From: an uncultured Clostridia bacterium
Lineage (GTDB): Bacteria; Bacillota; Clostridia; Christensenellales; Borkfalkiaceae
NCBI GenBank assembly: GCA_947624005.1
Contig: CANQHV010000001.1
Location: 1 to 64,000, forward strand
Reading direction: 5' to 3'
Length of the DNA: 64,000 nucleotides
The notes beneath the pieces were generated by a model that saw only the letters and a list, made by a program, of their open reading frames with translations, made no database searches and was not told the DNA's origin. Shown piece by piece: positions 24,915-34,022 of this stretch (its first letter is position 1; every line of letters starts with the position of its first letter). A program made the translations under genes and the position numbers.

Positions 24915-25226
24915 ATATTTTTATTGCGTTTGTCCTCGGCGCGCATCTCGCGGCGCGAAGTCCGTCGCCTTACGGCGCAAAGCACGCCGTTCGATAAAGA
25001 AACCCCGTCGCTGTGCAATTCAAAGCCCGTCGGCTTGCGGCGCAAGCGGTTATCCTAGGGCGCGGCGCGTCTTTCAAACAGCTTTTTTATTATAGAGTAA
25101 AGCTTTTTATTTGTCAAACGATTTTCGAAGTTCGTAAAATTAATTTTAAAGTCGCGCGCAATTACTTGCCATATTTACGATTTTATATTAAAATAGACAG
25201 GTAAACAATTTATTTGGAGGAATTTT
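24915..25226. other. Gene-free 312-bp gap before ppdK
   Basis: Contains only GC-rich sequence of no recognised kind (24930-25070), then an AT-rich stretch with the ppdK promoter and GGAGG ribosome site. No RNA gene was recognised. Confidence 0.5.
25166..25194 (+). promoter_or_regulatory. Promoter of ppdK
   Basis: TTGCCA (25166-25171), 17 bp, TAAAAT (25189-25194), 33 bp before the start codon. Confidence 0.7.
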
Positions 25227-27923
25227 ATGGCAAAGAAGTATTGCTACCTCTTCACTGAGGGCGACGCAAGTATGAGGGCGTTGCTCGGCGGCAAGGGCGC
25301 GAATCTGGCGGAAATGACGAAAATCGGTCTGCCCGTACCCCAAGGCTTCACTATTTCCACCGAAGCCTGCACTCAGTATTACGAAGACGGCAGAAAAATA
25401 AACGACGGCATACAGCAGGAAATCCTTACCTATATCGACAAAATGGAAAAGGTATGCGGTAAAAAATTCGGCGACAAGGTAAATCCCCTTCTCGTTTCGG
25501 TGCGTTCGGGCGCGCGCGCGTCAATGCCCGGTATGATGGACACCATTCTCAACCTCGGTCTTAACGAAAGCGTTGTCGAAACGATAGCCGCAAAGTCCGG
25601 CAATCCCCGTTGGGCGTGGGACTGTTACAGAAGATTTATTCAGATGTTCTCCGACGTCGTTATGGAAGTCGGCAAAAAATATTTCGAAAAGCTCATCGAC
25701 AAGATGAAAGAAGAAAAGGGCGTTAAGTTCGACGTCGAACTCGACGCAGACGATTTGAAAAAGCTTGCGAACCAATTCAAAGCCGAATATAAAAATCAAC
25801 TCGGCAAGGACTTCCCCGACGACCCCAAGGAACAGCTTTTCGAGGCGGTCAAGGCGGTTTTCCGTTCGTGGGACAACCCCCGCGCGAACATATACAGAAT
25901 GGACCACGACATACCTTACAGCTGGGGTACCGCGGTAAACGTTCAGATGATGGCGTTCGGCAATATGGGCGAAACCTCGGGCACGGGCGTTGCGTTCACG
26001 CGTAACCCCGCGACGGGCGAAAAGGGTCTTATGGGCGAATTCCTCGTCAACGCGCAGGGCGAAGACGTGGTTGCGGGCGTGCGTACGCCCCGCCCCATAC
26101 AGGAAATGGCAGACGTGCCCGGTCTTGCGGACGCTTACGTTCAGTTCCAGGGAGTATGCAAAACGCTTGAAGAACATTACCGCGATATGCAGGATATGGA
26201 GTTTACGATAGAAGACGGCAAGCTTTATATGTTGCAGACGAGAAACGGCAAGCGCACCGCTCAGGCGGCTATTAAGATTGCGTGCGACCTTATCGACGAG
26301 GGAATGATTTCCGAAAAAGACGCGCTTATGCAGATAGACGCGAAGTCGCTCGATATGCTTTTGCACCCCACTTTCGACGCAAAGGCGCTTGCGGAAGCGG
26401 ACAAGAAAAACGTTATAGGCAAGGGCATAGCGGCGTCCCCCGGCGCGGCGGCGGGTTCCGTGGTGTTTACCGCGGAGGACGCCGTAAAAGAGGGCAAAAA
26501 CGGCAAAAAAGTCGTGCTTGTACGCCTTGAAACTTCGCCCGAAGATATCGAGGGTATGAAGTACTCGCAGGGTATTTTAACAGTCCGCGGCGGTCAGACG
26601 TCGCACGCGGCGGTCGTCGCACGCGGTATGGGTACCTGCTGCGTTTCGGGCTGCGGCGAAATAAAGATGGACGAGGAGAACAAGACGTTCACCCTCGGAG
26701 GCAAAGTTTATAAAGAGGGCGACTGCATTTCCCTCGACGGTTCGACGGGTAAAATTTACGACGGGCTTATCCCCACGGTGCCCGCGGACCCCAATTCGGG
26801 TTACTTCGGCAGAATTATGACCCTCGCCGACAAATACAAGGCTTTGGGCGTTCGCACCAACGCCGACACTCCCGCCGACGCAAGACAGGCGGCGGCTTTC
26901 GGAGCGCAGGGCATAGGTCTTTGCCGCACCGAGCATATGTTCTTCGACCCAGCGAGAATAGGCGCTTTCCGCGAAATGATTTGCGCGGATACCAAGGAAG
27001 AAAGGGAAAAGGCTCTCGATAAAATCGAGCCTATGCAGCAGCAGGATTTCGAGGGCTTGATGGAAGCGCTCGAAGGACAGCCCGTAACCATACGTTTCCT
27101 CGACCCGCCCCTTCACGAGTTCGTGCCTTCCGACGAAGAGGATATAAAGGCGCTTGCAGACGCGCAGGGCAAGACGGTCGCGCAGATTAAGCAGATAATT
27201 TCCGACTTGCACGAATTTAACCCCATGATGGGTCACCGCGGCTGCCGTCTTACCGTAACCTACCCCGAAATCGCGGTTATGCAGACCAAGGCGGTTATAA
27301 AAGCGGCGATAAACGTGCAGAAAAAGCACCCCGCGTGGAAAATAGTTCCCGAAATAATGATTCCCCTCGTAGGCGAGGTAAAAGAGCTTGCGTTTGTCAA
27401 AAAGCAGGTAGTCGAAACCGCCGACGCGGTTATAAAAGAAAGCGGCATACAGCTTAAATACGAAGTCGGCACGATGATAGAAATTCCCCGCGCGGCTTTA
27501 ACCGCCGACGAGATTGCAAAGCAAGCCGAGTTCTTCTGCTTCGGCACCAACGATTTGACGCAGATGACGTTCGGTTTCTCGCGCGACGACGCGGGCAAAT
27601 TCCTCAAAGCCTACTACGACAACAAGATTTACGAAAGCGACCCGTTCAGCCGCCTCGATACCGACGGCGTGGGCAAGCTTATGGAGATGGCTGTAAAGCT
27701 TGGCAAGGGCGAAAGACACGATTTGCACTGCGGAATATGCGGCGAACACGGCGGCGACCCCTCGTCTATCGAGTTCTGCCACAATATCGGTCTTGATTAC
27801 GTTTCCTGCTCGCCTTACCGCGTGCCCATAGCGCGTCTTGCGGCGGCGCAGGCAAACATCAAAAATCCCAGAGATATTATCGAGAACATAAAGACCAAAA
27901 TCGGTAAAATCTTCAAAAAATAA
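25227..27923 (+). CDS. ppdK: Pyruvate, phosphate dikinase
   Basis: PPDK interconverts pyruvate + ATP + Pi and PEP + AMP + PPi, often used by anaerobes in glycolysis or gluconeogenesis. The 898-residue protein has the full set: the ATP-grasp domain from the N terminus (LLGGKGANLAEM, VSVRSGARASMPGMMDTILN), the swivelling domain with catalytic His460 in GGQTSHAAVVARGMG, and the PEP-binding barrel ending in LHCGICGEHGGDPSSIEFC, with the catalytic Cys of CGICGEHGG. Start follows GGAGGAA. The last 75 coding bases and 18 bases beyond are duplicated at 28297-28389. Confidence 0.97.
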   Translation: MAKKYCYLFTEGDASMRALLGGKGANLAEMTKIGLPVPQGFTISTEACTQYYEDGRKINDGIQQEILTYIDKMEKVCGKKFGDKVNPLLVSVRSGARASMPGMMDTILNLGLNESVVETIAAKSGNPRWAWDCYRRFIQMFSDVVMEVGKKYFEKLIDKMKEEKGVKFDVELDADDLKKLANQFKAEYKNQLGKDFPDDPKEQLFEAVKAVFRSWDNPRANIYRMDHDIPYSWGTAVNVQMMAFGNMGETSGTGVAFTRNPATGEKGLMGEFLVNAQGEDVVAGVRTPRPIQEMADVPGLADAYVQFQGVCKTLEEHYRDMQDMEFTIEDGKLYMLQTRNGKRTAQAAIKIACDLIDEGMISEKDALMQIDAKSLDMLLHPTFDAKALAEADKKNVIGKGIAASPGAAAGSVVFTAEDAVKEGKNGKKVVLVRLETSPEDIEGMKYSQGILTVRGGQTSHAAVVARGMGTCCVSGCGEIKMDEENKTFTLGGKVYKEGDCISLDGSTGKIYDGLIPTVPADPNSGYFGRIMTLADKYKALGVRTNADTPADARQAAAFGAQGIGLCRTEHMFFDPARIGAFREMICADTKEEREKALDKIEPMQQQDFEGLMEALEGQPVTIRFLDPPLHEFVPSDEEDIKALADAQGKTVAQIKQIISDLHEFNPMMGHRGCRLTVTYPEIAVMQTKAVIKAAINVQKKHPAWKIVPEIMIPLVGEVKELAFVKKQVVETADAVIKESGIQLKYEVGTMIEIPRAALTADEIAKQAEFFCFGTNDLTQMTFGFSRDDAGKFLKAYYDNKIYESDPFSRLDTDGVGKLMEMAVKLGKGERHDLHCGICGEHGGDPSSIEFCHNIGLDYVSCSPYRVPIARLAAAQANIKNPRDIIENIKTKIGKIFKK

Positions 27924-27942
27924 GTTTGCGTTTGAAAAAAGT
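27850..27942 (+). repeat. 93-bp direct repeat, copy 1 (3' end of ppdK)
   Basis: Identical to 28297-28389 over all 93 bases. Covers the last 24 codons and stop of ppdK plus 18 bp. The two copies bound a 354-bp AT-rich segment. Confidence 0.95.
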
Positions 27943-28030
27943 GCTAAACTATAATAGAGGCAATGGTGATTATAAAGCCATTTTGCAATATCATTAACAG
28001 TTTCATAAGAGGAAATTAAAGAGGTATACT

Positions 28031-28222
28031 ATGGAATACAAATTATTAAATTACAAAACATATTCTTATGGTGAGGTTAATATTTCTTATGGGCAAACTG
28101 CTTTTCGGCAGACTAATCCAGCTATAGATGCAGATTTAACAAGCTATGCGCAAGATGGTTGGCGTGTTGTTCAAATGTCTAATAGTCAAGCGGGATATCT
28201 TTTTATTTTGCTTGCAAGATAG
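28031..28222 (+). CDS. 63-residue DUF4177-like small protein
   Basis: The product (MEYKLLNYKTYSYGEVNISY start, LTSYAQDGWRVVQM core, LFILLAR end) has the layout of DUF4177 proteins: an MEYK opening strand, a helix with GxxGW-like DGWRVV, and a closing strand ending in LxR. Function of that family is unknown. GAGG lies 8 nt before the ATG. A TATAAT at 27950-27955 may be its -10. The gene is AT-rich and sits inside the segment bounded by 93-bp repeats, so it is probably cargo of the insertion. Confidence 0.65.
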   Translation: MEYKLLNYKTYSYGEVNISYGQTAFRQTNPAIDADLTSYAQDGWRVVQMSNSQAGYLFILLAR

Positions 28223-28296
28223 AAATAAGTATAATTTAGAAAAAAAATCTATTGTTGAATTGGCTATATCTCCCATTGTAAGTAGTTTAGTTGTAT

Positions 28297-28389
28297 AGGC
28301 AAACATCAAAAATCCCAGAGATATTATCGAGAACATAAAGACCAAAATCGGTAAAATCTTCAAAAAATAAGTTTGCGTTTGAAAAAAGT
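28297..28389 (+). repeat. 93-bp direct repeat, copy 2
   Basis: An exact copy of 27850-27942, carrying a promoterless ppdK tail. It ends at the base before the -35 of the MATE gene promoter. Confidence 0.95.
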
Positions 28390-28418
28390 TTGCAATTATT
28401 CGGGTAAAATTATATAAT
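28390..28418 (+). promoter_or_regulatory. Promoter of the MATE transporter
   Basis: TTGCAA (28390-28395), 17 bp, TATAAT (28413-28418). The start point should fall inside the palindrome that follows. Confidence 0.75.
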
Positions 28419-28454
28419 ATATGGCGCGCGGTGCATTTGCACCGCGCGCCATAT
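28419..28454 (+). other. 36-nt GC-rich palindrome at the 5' end of the MATE mRNA
   Basis: A 17-bp perfect stem with a two-base TT loop directly follows the -10. No T run follows, so it is not a standard terminator. It would form a hairpin at or near the 5' end of the transcript. Confidence 0.7.
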
Positions 28455-28517
28455 GGCTTTACGCGGCGGTAAAGCGTTTTAATACGACTTTGCGCTTTTT
28501 AACTATCGGGTGCGGCT

Positions 28518-29888
28518 ATGAGAGAAAAGGTCAAAAATTTAACGGCGGGCAACGTGTGGAAAATACTTTTAATGTATTCTCTGCCTCTTTTCGGGAGCGC
28601 TATGATACAGCAGATGTATTCGCTTGCGGACCTGCTTATCGTAGGCAATTTCGCCGCCGACGGACAGGCGGCTCTGACCTCGATAGGCGAAGCCACCACG
28701 ATAGTAAACATTCTGCTCGCCTTTGCGTTCGGCGCGAATGGCGGCTGTGCGGTTATAGTCGCAAAGCACTTCGGCGCGCGCGACAACGCGGGAGTGCGCG
28801 AGAGCGTAAATACCGCCTTAATCGCCTTTTCGGTTTTATGCGCGGTCGTAATGACGGTGGGGCTGTCCTGCGCGAGGCTGTTTTTAAAGGCTATGAGCGT
28901 GCAGGAAGCGTTTGTCCACGACAGCCTGCTGTATCTTAATATATACACGGGTTCGTTGCCGTTCGTCTTCCTGTACAACCTCTGCTGCGGCATATCCTCG
29001 GCTTTGGGCGATTCGAAAACGCCGTTTATATTCCTCGTGTTTTCGTCGGTTTTAAACGTCGGGCTTGACTTCGCGCTTATTTGCGGCGCGAATATGGACG
29101 TCGCGGGCGCGGCGTGGGCTACGTTTATTTCGCAGGCGCTTGCGTGCGTGCTTACGGCGATAGTCATTTTCCGCAAGCTTTTGACCCTTCCCTGCGACCG
29201 CCGCGCGAAGAAATTCGACGCGTCCATATTAAAAGACCTTATATTCACGTCCATTCCCATTATAATGCAACAGGCTTTTGTTTCGGTCGGGAATATGTTC
29301 GTACTCAAACGTATAAATTCCCTCGACGATTACGGCAACGCGGCGGCGGGTTTTACCGCGGCGTTCAAGCTTATTTCGATGGCGAATATGGGAGTGGCTT
29401 CGATGACTAACGGGCTGGCTAATTTCGCTTCGCAGAACAAGGCGGCGGGGGAATATTCGAGGATAAAGCTCGGGTTTTTTGCCGTCCTTGTATACGCCTG
29501 CGCGACAAGCGTGATTTTCGGCGTTATATTCATAACGGCGGCAAAGCCGCTTACTGAAATATTCATCGACAACCCCTCGCCCGAGGCTGTGCGCGACTCG
29601 GTAAAATTTCTGACAATCGTATCGTGTTTTCTGCCCGTCGTATGCACTAAAATCGTCGCCGACGGCGCGGTCCGCGGTTGCGGCGGAAACTTCGGCTTTG
29701 CCGTCAGCACCTTTACCGATTTGCTTTTGAGGATAATTTTCGTCTACATACTTACGGACGCGGGCATGGGGTTCAACGGCGTTTGCTGGGCGTGGGCGAT
29801 AGGTTGGTCGATAAGTTGCGGCGTAGCCGTGATTTTCTACCTCAATATAAAATGTCTTAAAAAGCCCAAAATAAACAAACAGTCGTAA
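28518..29888 (+). CDS. MATE-family multidrug/organic cation exporter
   Basis: The 456-residue protein has twelve hydrophobic helices in two halves, with the usual MATE opening WKILLMYSLPLFGSAMIQQM then YSLADLLIVGNF. The second half shows IIMQQAFVSVGNMF and VCWAWAIGWSISCG. MATE proteins export cationic drugs or metabolites with Na+ or H+. There is no strong ribosome site before the ATG (only GGGTGCGG), which is notable given the long leader with a hairpin. Substrate cannot be told. Confidence 0.92.
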   Translation: MREKVKNLTAGNVWKILLMYSLPLFGSAMIQQMYSLADLLIVGNFAADGQAALTSIGEATTIVNILLAFAFGANGGCAVIVAKHFGARDNAGVRESVNTALIAFSVLCAVVMTVGLSCARLFLKAMSVQEAFVHDSLLYLNIYTGSLPFVFLYNLCCGISSALGDSKTPFIFLVFSSVLNVGLDFALICGANMDVAGAAWATFISQALACVLTAIVIFRKLLTLPCDRRAKKFDASILKDLIFTSIPIIMQQAFVSVGNMFVLKRINSLDDYGNAAAGFTAAFKLISMANMGVASMTNGLANFASQNKAAGEYSRIKLGFFAVLVYACATSVIFGVIFITAAKPLTEIFIDNPSPEAVRDSVKFLTIVSCFLPVVCTKIVADGAVRGCGGNFGFAVSTFTDLLLRIIFVYILTDAGMGFNGVCWAWAIGWSISCGVAVIFYLNIKCLKKPKINKQS

Positions 29889-29944
29889 AGTTAAAAAAAA
29901 CGCTTGCTTTTTGAAATTTCATATGATAGAATAGATAAAAATAA

Positions 29945-30189
29945 ATAAAACGCGACGAAGCGGAATAGTAGCGCCCGCGCCCGGGTTCAGAGATTTGCCG
30001 TCAGGTGAAAGGCAAACGATGGGGAAGCGCGAACTCGCCGCAGAGCGGCTTCGGGGAATAAAGTAGTCGAAGACGGATGCCCGCCGTATAAAGGGGAAAA
30101 ATGTGTAAGCATTTTAAGGCAACGAAAGTTGTAAAGAAGAGTGGTACCACGCGGCACGGCGTCTCTTTCAGACGTCCGTGCCGTTTTTT
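29945..30189 (+). promoter_or_regulatory. Leucine T-box riboswitch
   Basis: All main T-box parts are visible: a stem I base (CGAAGC with GCTTCG), the specifier loop with AGTA on one side and GAA-CTC on the other (CTC at 30034-30036, a leucine codon), the T-box AAGAGTGGTACCACGCGG (30137-30154) whose TGGT pairs with uncharged tRNA, and a terminator (30152-30183) followed by six T. It precedes leuA, so uncharged tRNA-Leu should allow transcription of isopropylmalate synthase. Confidence 0.95.
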
Positions 30190-30199
30190 CGAGGTATTT

Positions 30200-31876
30200 A
30201 TGAAAAATTACAAAAAGTACACAAGACAGTATTTTATGCCCGCACAGCGTTGTATGGATTGGGCGGAGCGCGATTTTATCGACCGCGCGCCCGTCTGGTG
30301 TTCGGTTGACCTGCGCGACGGCAACCAAAGCCTTATCGAACCGATGAGCGAAGAAGTAAAAGTGGAATTTTTCAAGTTGCTTGTCGAAATAGGTTTCAAG
30401 GAAATAGAAGTGGGGTTTCCCGCGGCGTCCGAAACGGAATATTCGTTCCTGCGCACGCTTATCGAGAACAACCTTATTCCCGACGACGTTACCATACAGG
30501 TGCTTACGCAGGCGCGCGAGCATATAATAAAGCGCACTTTCGAGGCGGTGCGCGGCGCGAAAAACGTCATAATACACGTCTATAATTCGACCTCGCTCGC
30601 CCAGCGCGAACAGGTGTTCAGAAAGGATAAACAGGCGATTAAAAAGATTGCCGTAGACGGCGCGGAACTTTTAAAACAGCTTACGATTGAAGCGGGCGCA
30701 AACTACCGCTTCGAATATTCGCCCGAATCGTTTACGGGTACCGAACCCGAGTACGCTCTCGAAGTGGTGAACGCCGTTCTGGACGTATGGAAGCCCACGC
30801 CCGACCGTAAAGCGGTAATAAATCTGCCCGCGACGGTGGAAAACGCCATTCCGCACGTCTACGCCCAACAGGTGGAGTATATCCATAAAAATATGAAGTA
30901 CCGCGACAGCACGGTAATATCGTTACACCCCCATAACGACAGAGGGTGCGGCGTTGCGGCGGCGGAAATGGGCTTGCTTGCGGGCGCGGACAGAATAGAG
31001 GGCACGCTTTTCGGCAACGGCGAAAGGACGGGCAACGTCGATATAGTCACCCTTGCGATGAATATGTTTTCGCAGGGCGTAGACCCCCAACTGAATTTCG
31101 AAAATATGCCGTATATATGCTCGTTTTACAAGAATTTTACGGGTATGCCCATAAATCCCCGTCAGCCTTACGCGGGCGAGCTTGTGTTCGCGGCGTTTTC
31201 GGGTTCGCATCAGGACGCCATAGCAAAGGGTATGGAATGGCGCAAGGAAAAAAATCTCGATAAATGGACCGTTCCCTATCTTCCCATCGACCCCGCCGAC
31301 GTGGGCAGGGAGTACGATTCGGACGTAATCAGAATAAATTCGCAGTCTGGCAAGGGCGGCGTAGGCTATGTGCTTAAATCGGTTTACGGCATAAATATGC
31401 CGAGGAAAATGAAAGAAGAGATGGGCTATGCGGCAAAATCCGTTTCCGACAGACAGCATAAAGAGCTTCACCACGAAGAGCTGTATAAAATTTTCGAGGA
31501 CGAATTTGTCCGCAACCGCCCGCGTTTCGATATAACCGAGTGCCATTTCAGACAGGTAAACGGCATTGAAGCCATTGTGACGCTGTTCGAAAACGGCAGG
31601 GAAACGGTAGTGAAATCAAACGGCAACGGCAGGCTCGACGCAGTGTCGAACGCCGTTAAAAGCTATTTCGGCATAGAATATACGCTTACGGGCTACGAAC
31701 AGCACGCGCTTACCGACACCTCGCGCTCGAAGGCGATTTCTTACGTCGGCGCCGAGGCGGACGGCGTGATATATTGGGGCGCGGGCATAGACGACGATAT
31801 TATAAAGTCGAGTTACAAAGCCCTTGTTTCCGCCGTCAACAACCTGCTTACAAAGACGCATAATTCTTTTGCTTGA
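30200..31876 (+). CDS. leuA: 2-isopropylmalate synthase, long (type 2) form
   Basis: LeuA condenses acetyl-CoA with 2-oxoisovalerate, the first step of leucine synthesis. The 558-residue product has WCSVDLRDGNQSLIEP (metal-binding Asp and Arg), VEIGFKEIEVGFP, HVYNSTS, SLHPHNDRGCG (metal-binding His pair) and GNGERTGNVD, and a C-terminal regulatory region (about 430-558) for leucine feedback. Start 30200 follows GAGGTATTT and lies after the T-box terminator; upstream in-frame ATG codons lie within the leader RNA. It is separate from the ilv-leu operon at 40.8-48.3 kb, which lacks leuA. Confidence 0.95.
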   Translation: MKNYKKYTRQYFMPAQRCMDWAERDFIDRAPVWCSVDLRDGNQSLIEPMSEEVKVEFFKLLVEIGFKEIEVGFPAASETEYSFLRTLIENNLIPDDVTIQVLTQAREHIIKRTFEAVRGAKNVIIHVYNSTSLAQREQVFRKDKQAIKKIAVDGAELLKQLTIEAGANYRFEYSPESFTGTEPEYALEVVNAVLDVWKPTPDRKAVINLPATVENAIPHVYAQQVEYIHKNMKYRDSTVISLHPHNDRGCGVAAAEMGLLAGADRIEGTLFGNGERTGNVDIVTLAMNMFSQGVDPQLNFENMPYICSFYKNFTGMPINPRQPYAGELVFAAFSGSHQDAIAKGMEWRKEKNLDKWTVPYLPIDPADVGREYDSDVIRINSQSGKGGVGYVLKSVYGINMPRKMKEEMGYAAKSVSDRQHKELHHEELYKIFEDEFVRNRPRFDITECHFRQVNGIEAIVTLFENGRETVVKSNGNGRLDAVSNAVKSYFGIEYTLTGYEQHALTDTSRSKAISYVGAEADGVIYWGAGIDDDIIKSSYKALVSAVNNLLTKTHNSFA

Positions 31877-31921
31877 CGAAGAAAGGCAAAGGGTATATAC
31901 TTACGTCGAAAGGAGATAATT

Positions 31922-32812
31922 ATGCATCCTCAACCGCTGTTTAAAATTTTCGGAACAGGCGTATATCTGTACGGCATATGTATGGCTGTGGGCATAATAG
32001 CCTGTTTCGTATTTTTATACGTCGCGATGCTTAAAATGGGGTTCAACGAAGATTCTCGCGACAAAATACTTATAATAGGCGTTGTCGGCACGGGCTTAGG
32101 CATATTTTCGGCTATGCTCTTCCAATCGGTATACAACTATATAAGCGACCCGTCCGAGGGGTTCAGCCTCGGCGGAATGACCTTTATAGGCGGACTTATA
32201 GGGGGAGTTGTCAGCTTTCTTGCGGTGTGGAACCTCTATATCTTCGTAATCGCGTCCCGCACAAAAATAAAGGTCTTGCAAAACAATATGAACGCGACCC
32301 TTTGCGACGCGTTGCCCATTATCCCCATAGGCATATGCATAGCGCACGCGTTCGGCAGGCTCGGCTGCTTTTTCGGCGGTTGCTGTTACGGCAAGCAAAC
32401 GGACGCGTGGTACGGGCTTTACTGCGCGGGCGATTACGATATATATACCGATACTTATTTCAAAGGACCCAAAGTAATACCCACCCAGCTTTTCGAAATG
32501 CTGTTTCTGTTCGCGCTTGCGGCGGTTATGGCGGCTCTGTATTTTTCGAAAGTCAGATTCAAATATAACTTCGGGCTGTACGCGATTGCCTACGGCATAT
32601 GGCGGTTTCTTATCGAGTTTGTCCGCGGCGACGACAGAGGTCAGTTTTTAGGTACGGCGCTTTCGCCGTCGCAGATATGGTCTATAGTTATGGTCCTTCT
32701 CGGCGTGGGATATTTCTTCCTGCAAAGGTACGTCTTGTCGCGCTTTATGCACGACTTATCGGCTCCAAACGAACACTCTTCCGAAAGCGCAAAAGACGGC
32801 GCGGAGCAATAA
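31922..32812 (+). CDS. lgt: Prolipoprotein diacylglyceryl transferase
   Basis: Lgt moves diacylglycerol from phosphatidylglycerol onto the lipobox cysteine of prolipoproteins. The 296-residue membrane protein has the signature HAFGRLGCFFGGCCYGK (about residues 142-158), with a shortened central loop, and the C-terminal YGIWRFLIEFVRGDDRG. Clean start after AAAGGAGATAATT. Its substrates in this window include the lipoproteins at 39626 and 50047. A terminator follows. Confidence 0.95.
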   Translation: MHPQPLFKIFGTGVYLYGICMAVGIIACFVFLYVAMLKMGFNEDSRDKILIIGVVGTGLGIFSAMLFQSVYNYISDPSEGFSLGGMTFIGGLIGGVVSFLAVWNLYIFVIASRTKIKVLQNNMNATLCDALPIIPIGICIAHAFGRLGCFFGGCCYGKQTDAWYGLYCAGDYDIYTDTYFKGPKVIPTQLFEMLFLFALAAVMAALYFSKVRFKYNFGLYAIAYGIWRFLIEFVRGDDRGQFLGTALSPSQIWSIVMVLLGVGYFFLQRYVLSRFMHDLSAPNEHSSESAKDGAEQ

Positions 32813-32824
32813 CCGTATAAATTT

Positions 32825-32858
32825 AAGGCCGCCCGCGGCAAACGCCGCGGGCGGCCTT
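32825..32858 (+). terminator. Terminator of lgt
   Basis: A 15-16 bp almost pure GC stem (AAGGCCGCCCGCGGC with GCCGCGGGCGGCCTT, loop AAAC). The T run is short. Confidence 0.65.
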
Positions 32859-32885
32859 GTGTACGCCCTTACGCGGCGGCGTATA

Positions 32886-32920
32886 CAAAAAAATAAAACG
32901 CCGCCCGCTGCGCGGGCGGC
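32886..32920 (-). terminator. Terminator of the phosphatase operon
   Basis: A GC stem at 32900-32920 (loop of 2-3) followed on the minus strand by TTTTATTTTTTT. Confidence 0.8.
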
Positions 32921-32957
32921 TTAATATTAAAAAGTCGCAATATACTTTGATATTTTC

Positions 32958-34022
32958 CTATAAATCGAAAGCAATAGCCGTAACGTCGTCGTCGTGGTTG
33001 GGGCACCACGCGCGCAGGTTGTCCTCGAGATTTTTTATAAACTCTTCGCCCGTGCGCGAGGTTGACAGCGTTTTAATAGCGCCGTCCGAGCCGAAAAATT
33101 CTCCGCGTGAGTTCTGACATTCGGTAACGCCGTCGGTTAAAAGCACCAAAATATCGCCCTTTTTATAGGGTATGGTATCTTCGAAGTACGAGGGGTTGTC
33201 GAACCAATTCGAAACGGGCGGCGAATTAAGCACTATTCGGGTTATACCGCTGTCGGTTTTCAGAAGTATGGGGACGTTGTGACCCGCAGTGGAGTAGGTT
33301 ATCGAATCTTCGTCTATTCTTACCGCCGCGACGGTGACGTAACTGCGTTCGTCGAGATTAAGCTCGCGGAATTTCGCGGCGAGTTTTGAAATCGCCGCCG
33401 CGGGCGAAGGCTCTTTTTTGTCGTAAGCCGCCTTGACGAACGCCGAAAGCATACCCGCCGAAATTCCCTTGCCCGAAACGTCGGCTATCATTCCCATCGC
33501 GCCGCCCGAAACTTCGTACACGTCGGGCAGGTCGCCGCCTATTTCGCGGCAGGGCACGTACATATACGAATATCTCTTTCCGCCCGCCCATTTTCCCGCG
33601 GGCAGAAGTTTTTGCTGAATGTTTTTCGCAGTCTGCAATTCCTTTGCGATTTCGAGTTCGAGGCTGTCGTCGATTGTCGCCATACACAGCCCGCCGCCTA
33701 TGGGCGTAAGCGAAAGCGAATACCAGACTTCGCGCATACCGTCGCCCGTGTTCACGCGCTGGAAAATGCGGCGCGAAAGCGGTCTGCCCGTTTCAAGGCA
33801 GTCCTCGAACGCGGCGTAAAGGCGGCAACCCACCTTTTGCTGACAGCCCGAGCAGGCGCCCATTTCGCAACAGGTAACCTGCCCTATCTCGCCGCGGTCT
33901 TTCGGGTAGGGGAACAGCTTTCTGAATGCGGCGTTTGAAAATACCGCTTTTAAGTTTTTGTCTGCGACAACGACCGCGCTTGGCACGCCGTCGATTATCT
34001 GCCGATAATATTTTTCTATCAT
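32958..34022 (-). CDS. PAS-PP2C (SpoIIE/RsbU-type) phosphatase with Cys cluster
   Basis: The 354-residue cytoplasmic protein has a PAS domain (about 1-120: IIDGVPSAVVVADKNLKAVF) and a SpoIIE-type PP2C phosphatase (about 140-354: KNIQQKLLPAGKW, GGDLPDVYEV, DVSGKGISAG, LTDGVTE, DDVTAIAFDL). Such enzymes usually dephosphorylate anti-sigma antagonists. The usual GGDFYD is GGDLPD here, still keeping the metal-binding Asp. Five cysteines in CCEMGACSGCQQKVGC (about 50-66) within the PAS domain could hold an iron-sulfur cluster. The lipid kinase gene lies immediately upstream in the same transcript. No partner anti-sigma gene is nearby. Confidence 0.87.
   Translation of the reverse strand: MIEKYYRQIIDGVPSAVVVADKNLKAVFSNAAFRKLFPYPKDRGEIGQVTCCEMGACSGCQQKVGCRLYAAFEDCLETGRPLSRRIFQRVNTGDGMREVWYSLSLTPIGGGLCMATIDDSLELEIAKELQTAKNIQQKLLPAGKWAGGKRYSYMYVPCREIGGDLPDVYEVSGGAMGMIADVSGKGISAGMLSAFVKAAYDKKEPSPAAAISKLAAKFRELNLDERSYVTVAAVRIDEDSITYSTAGHNVPILLKTDSGITRIVLNSPPVSNWFDNPSYFEDTIPYKKGDILVLLTDGVTECQNSRGEFFGSDGAIKTLSTSRTGEEFIKNLEDNLRAWCPNHDDDVTAIAFDL

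Noticed and set aside
30101-30199. N-terminal extension of LeuA
   Set aside because: It lies inside the T-box antiterminator/terminator and has no ribosome site.
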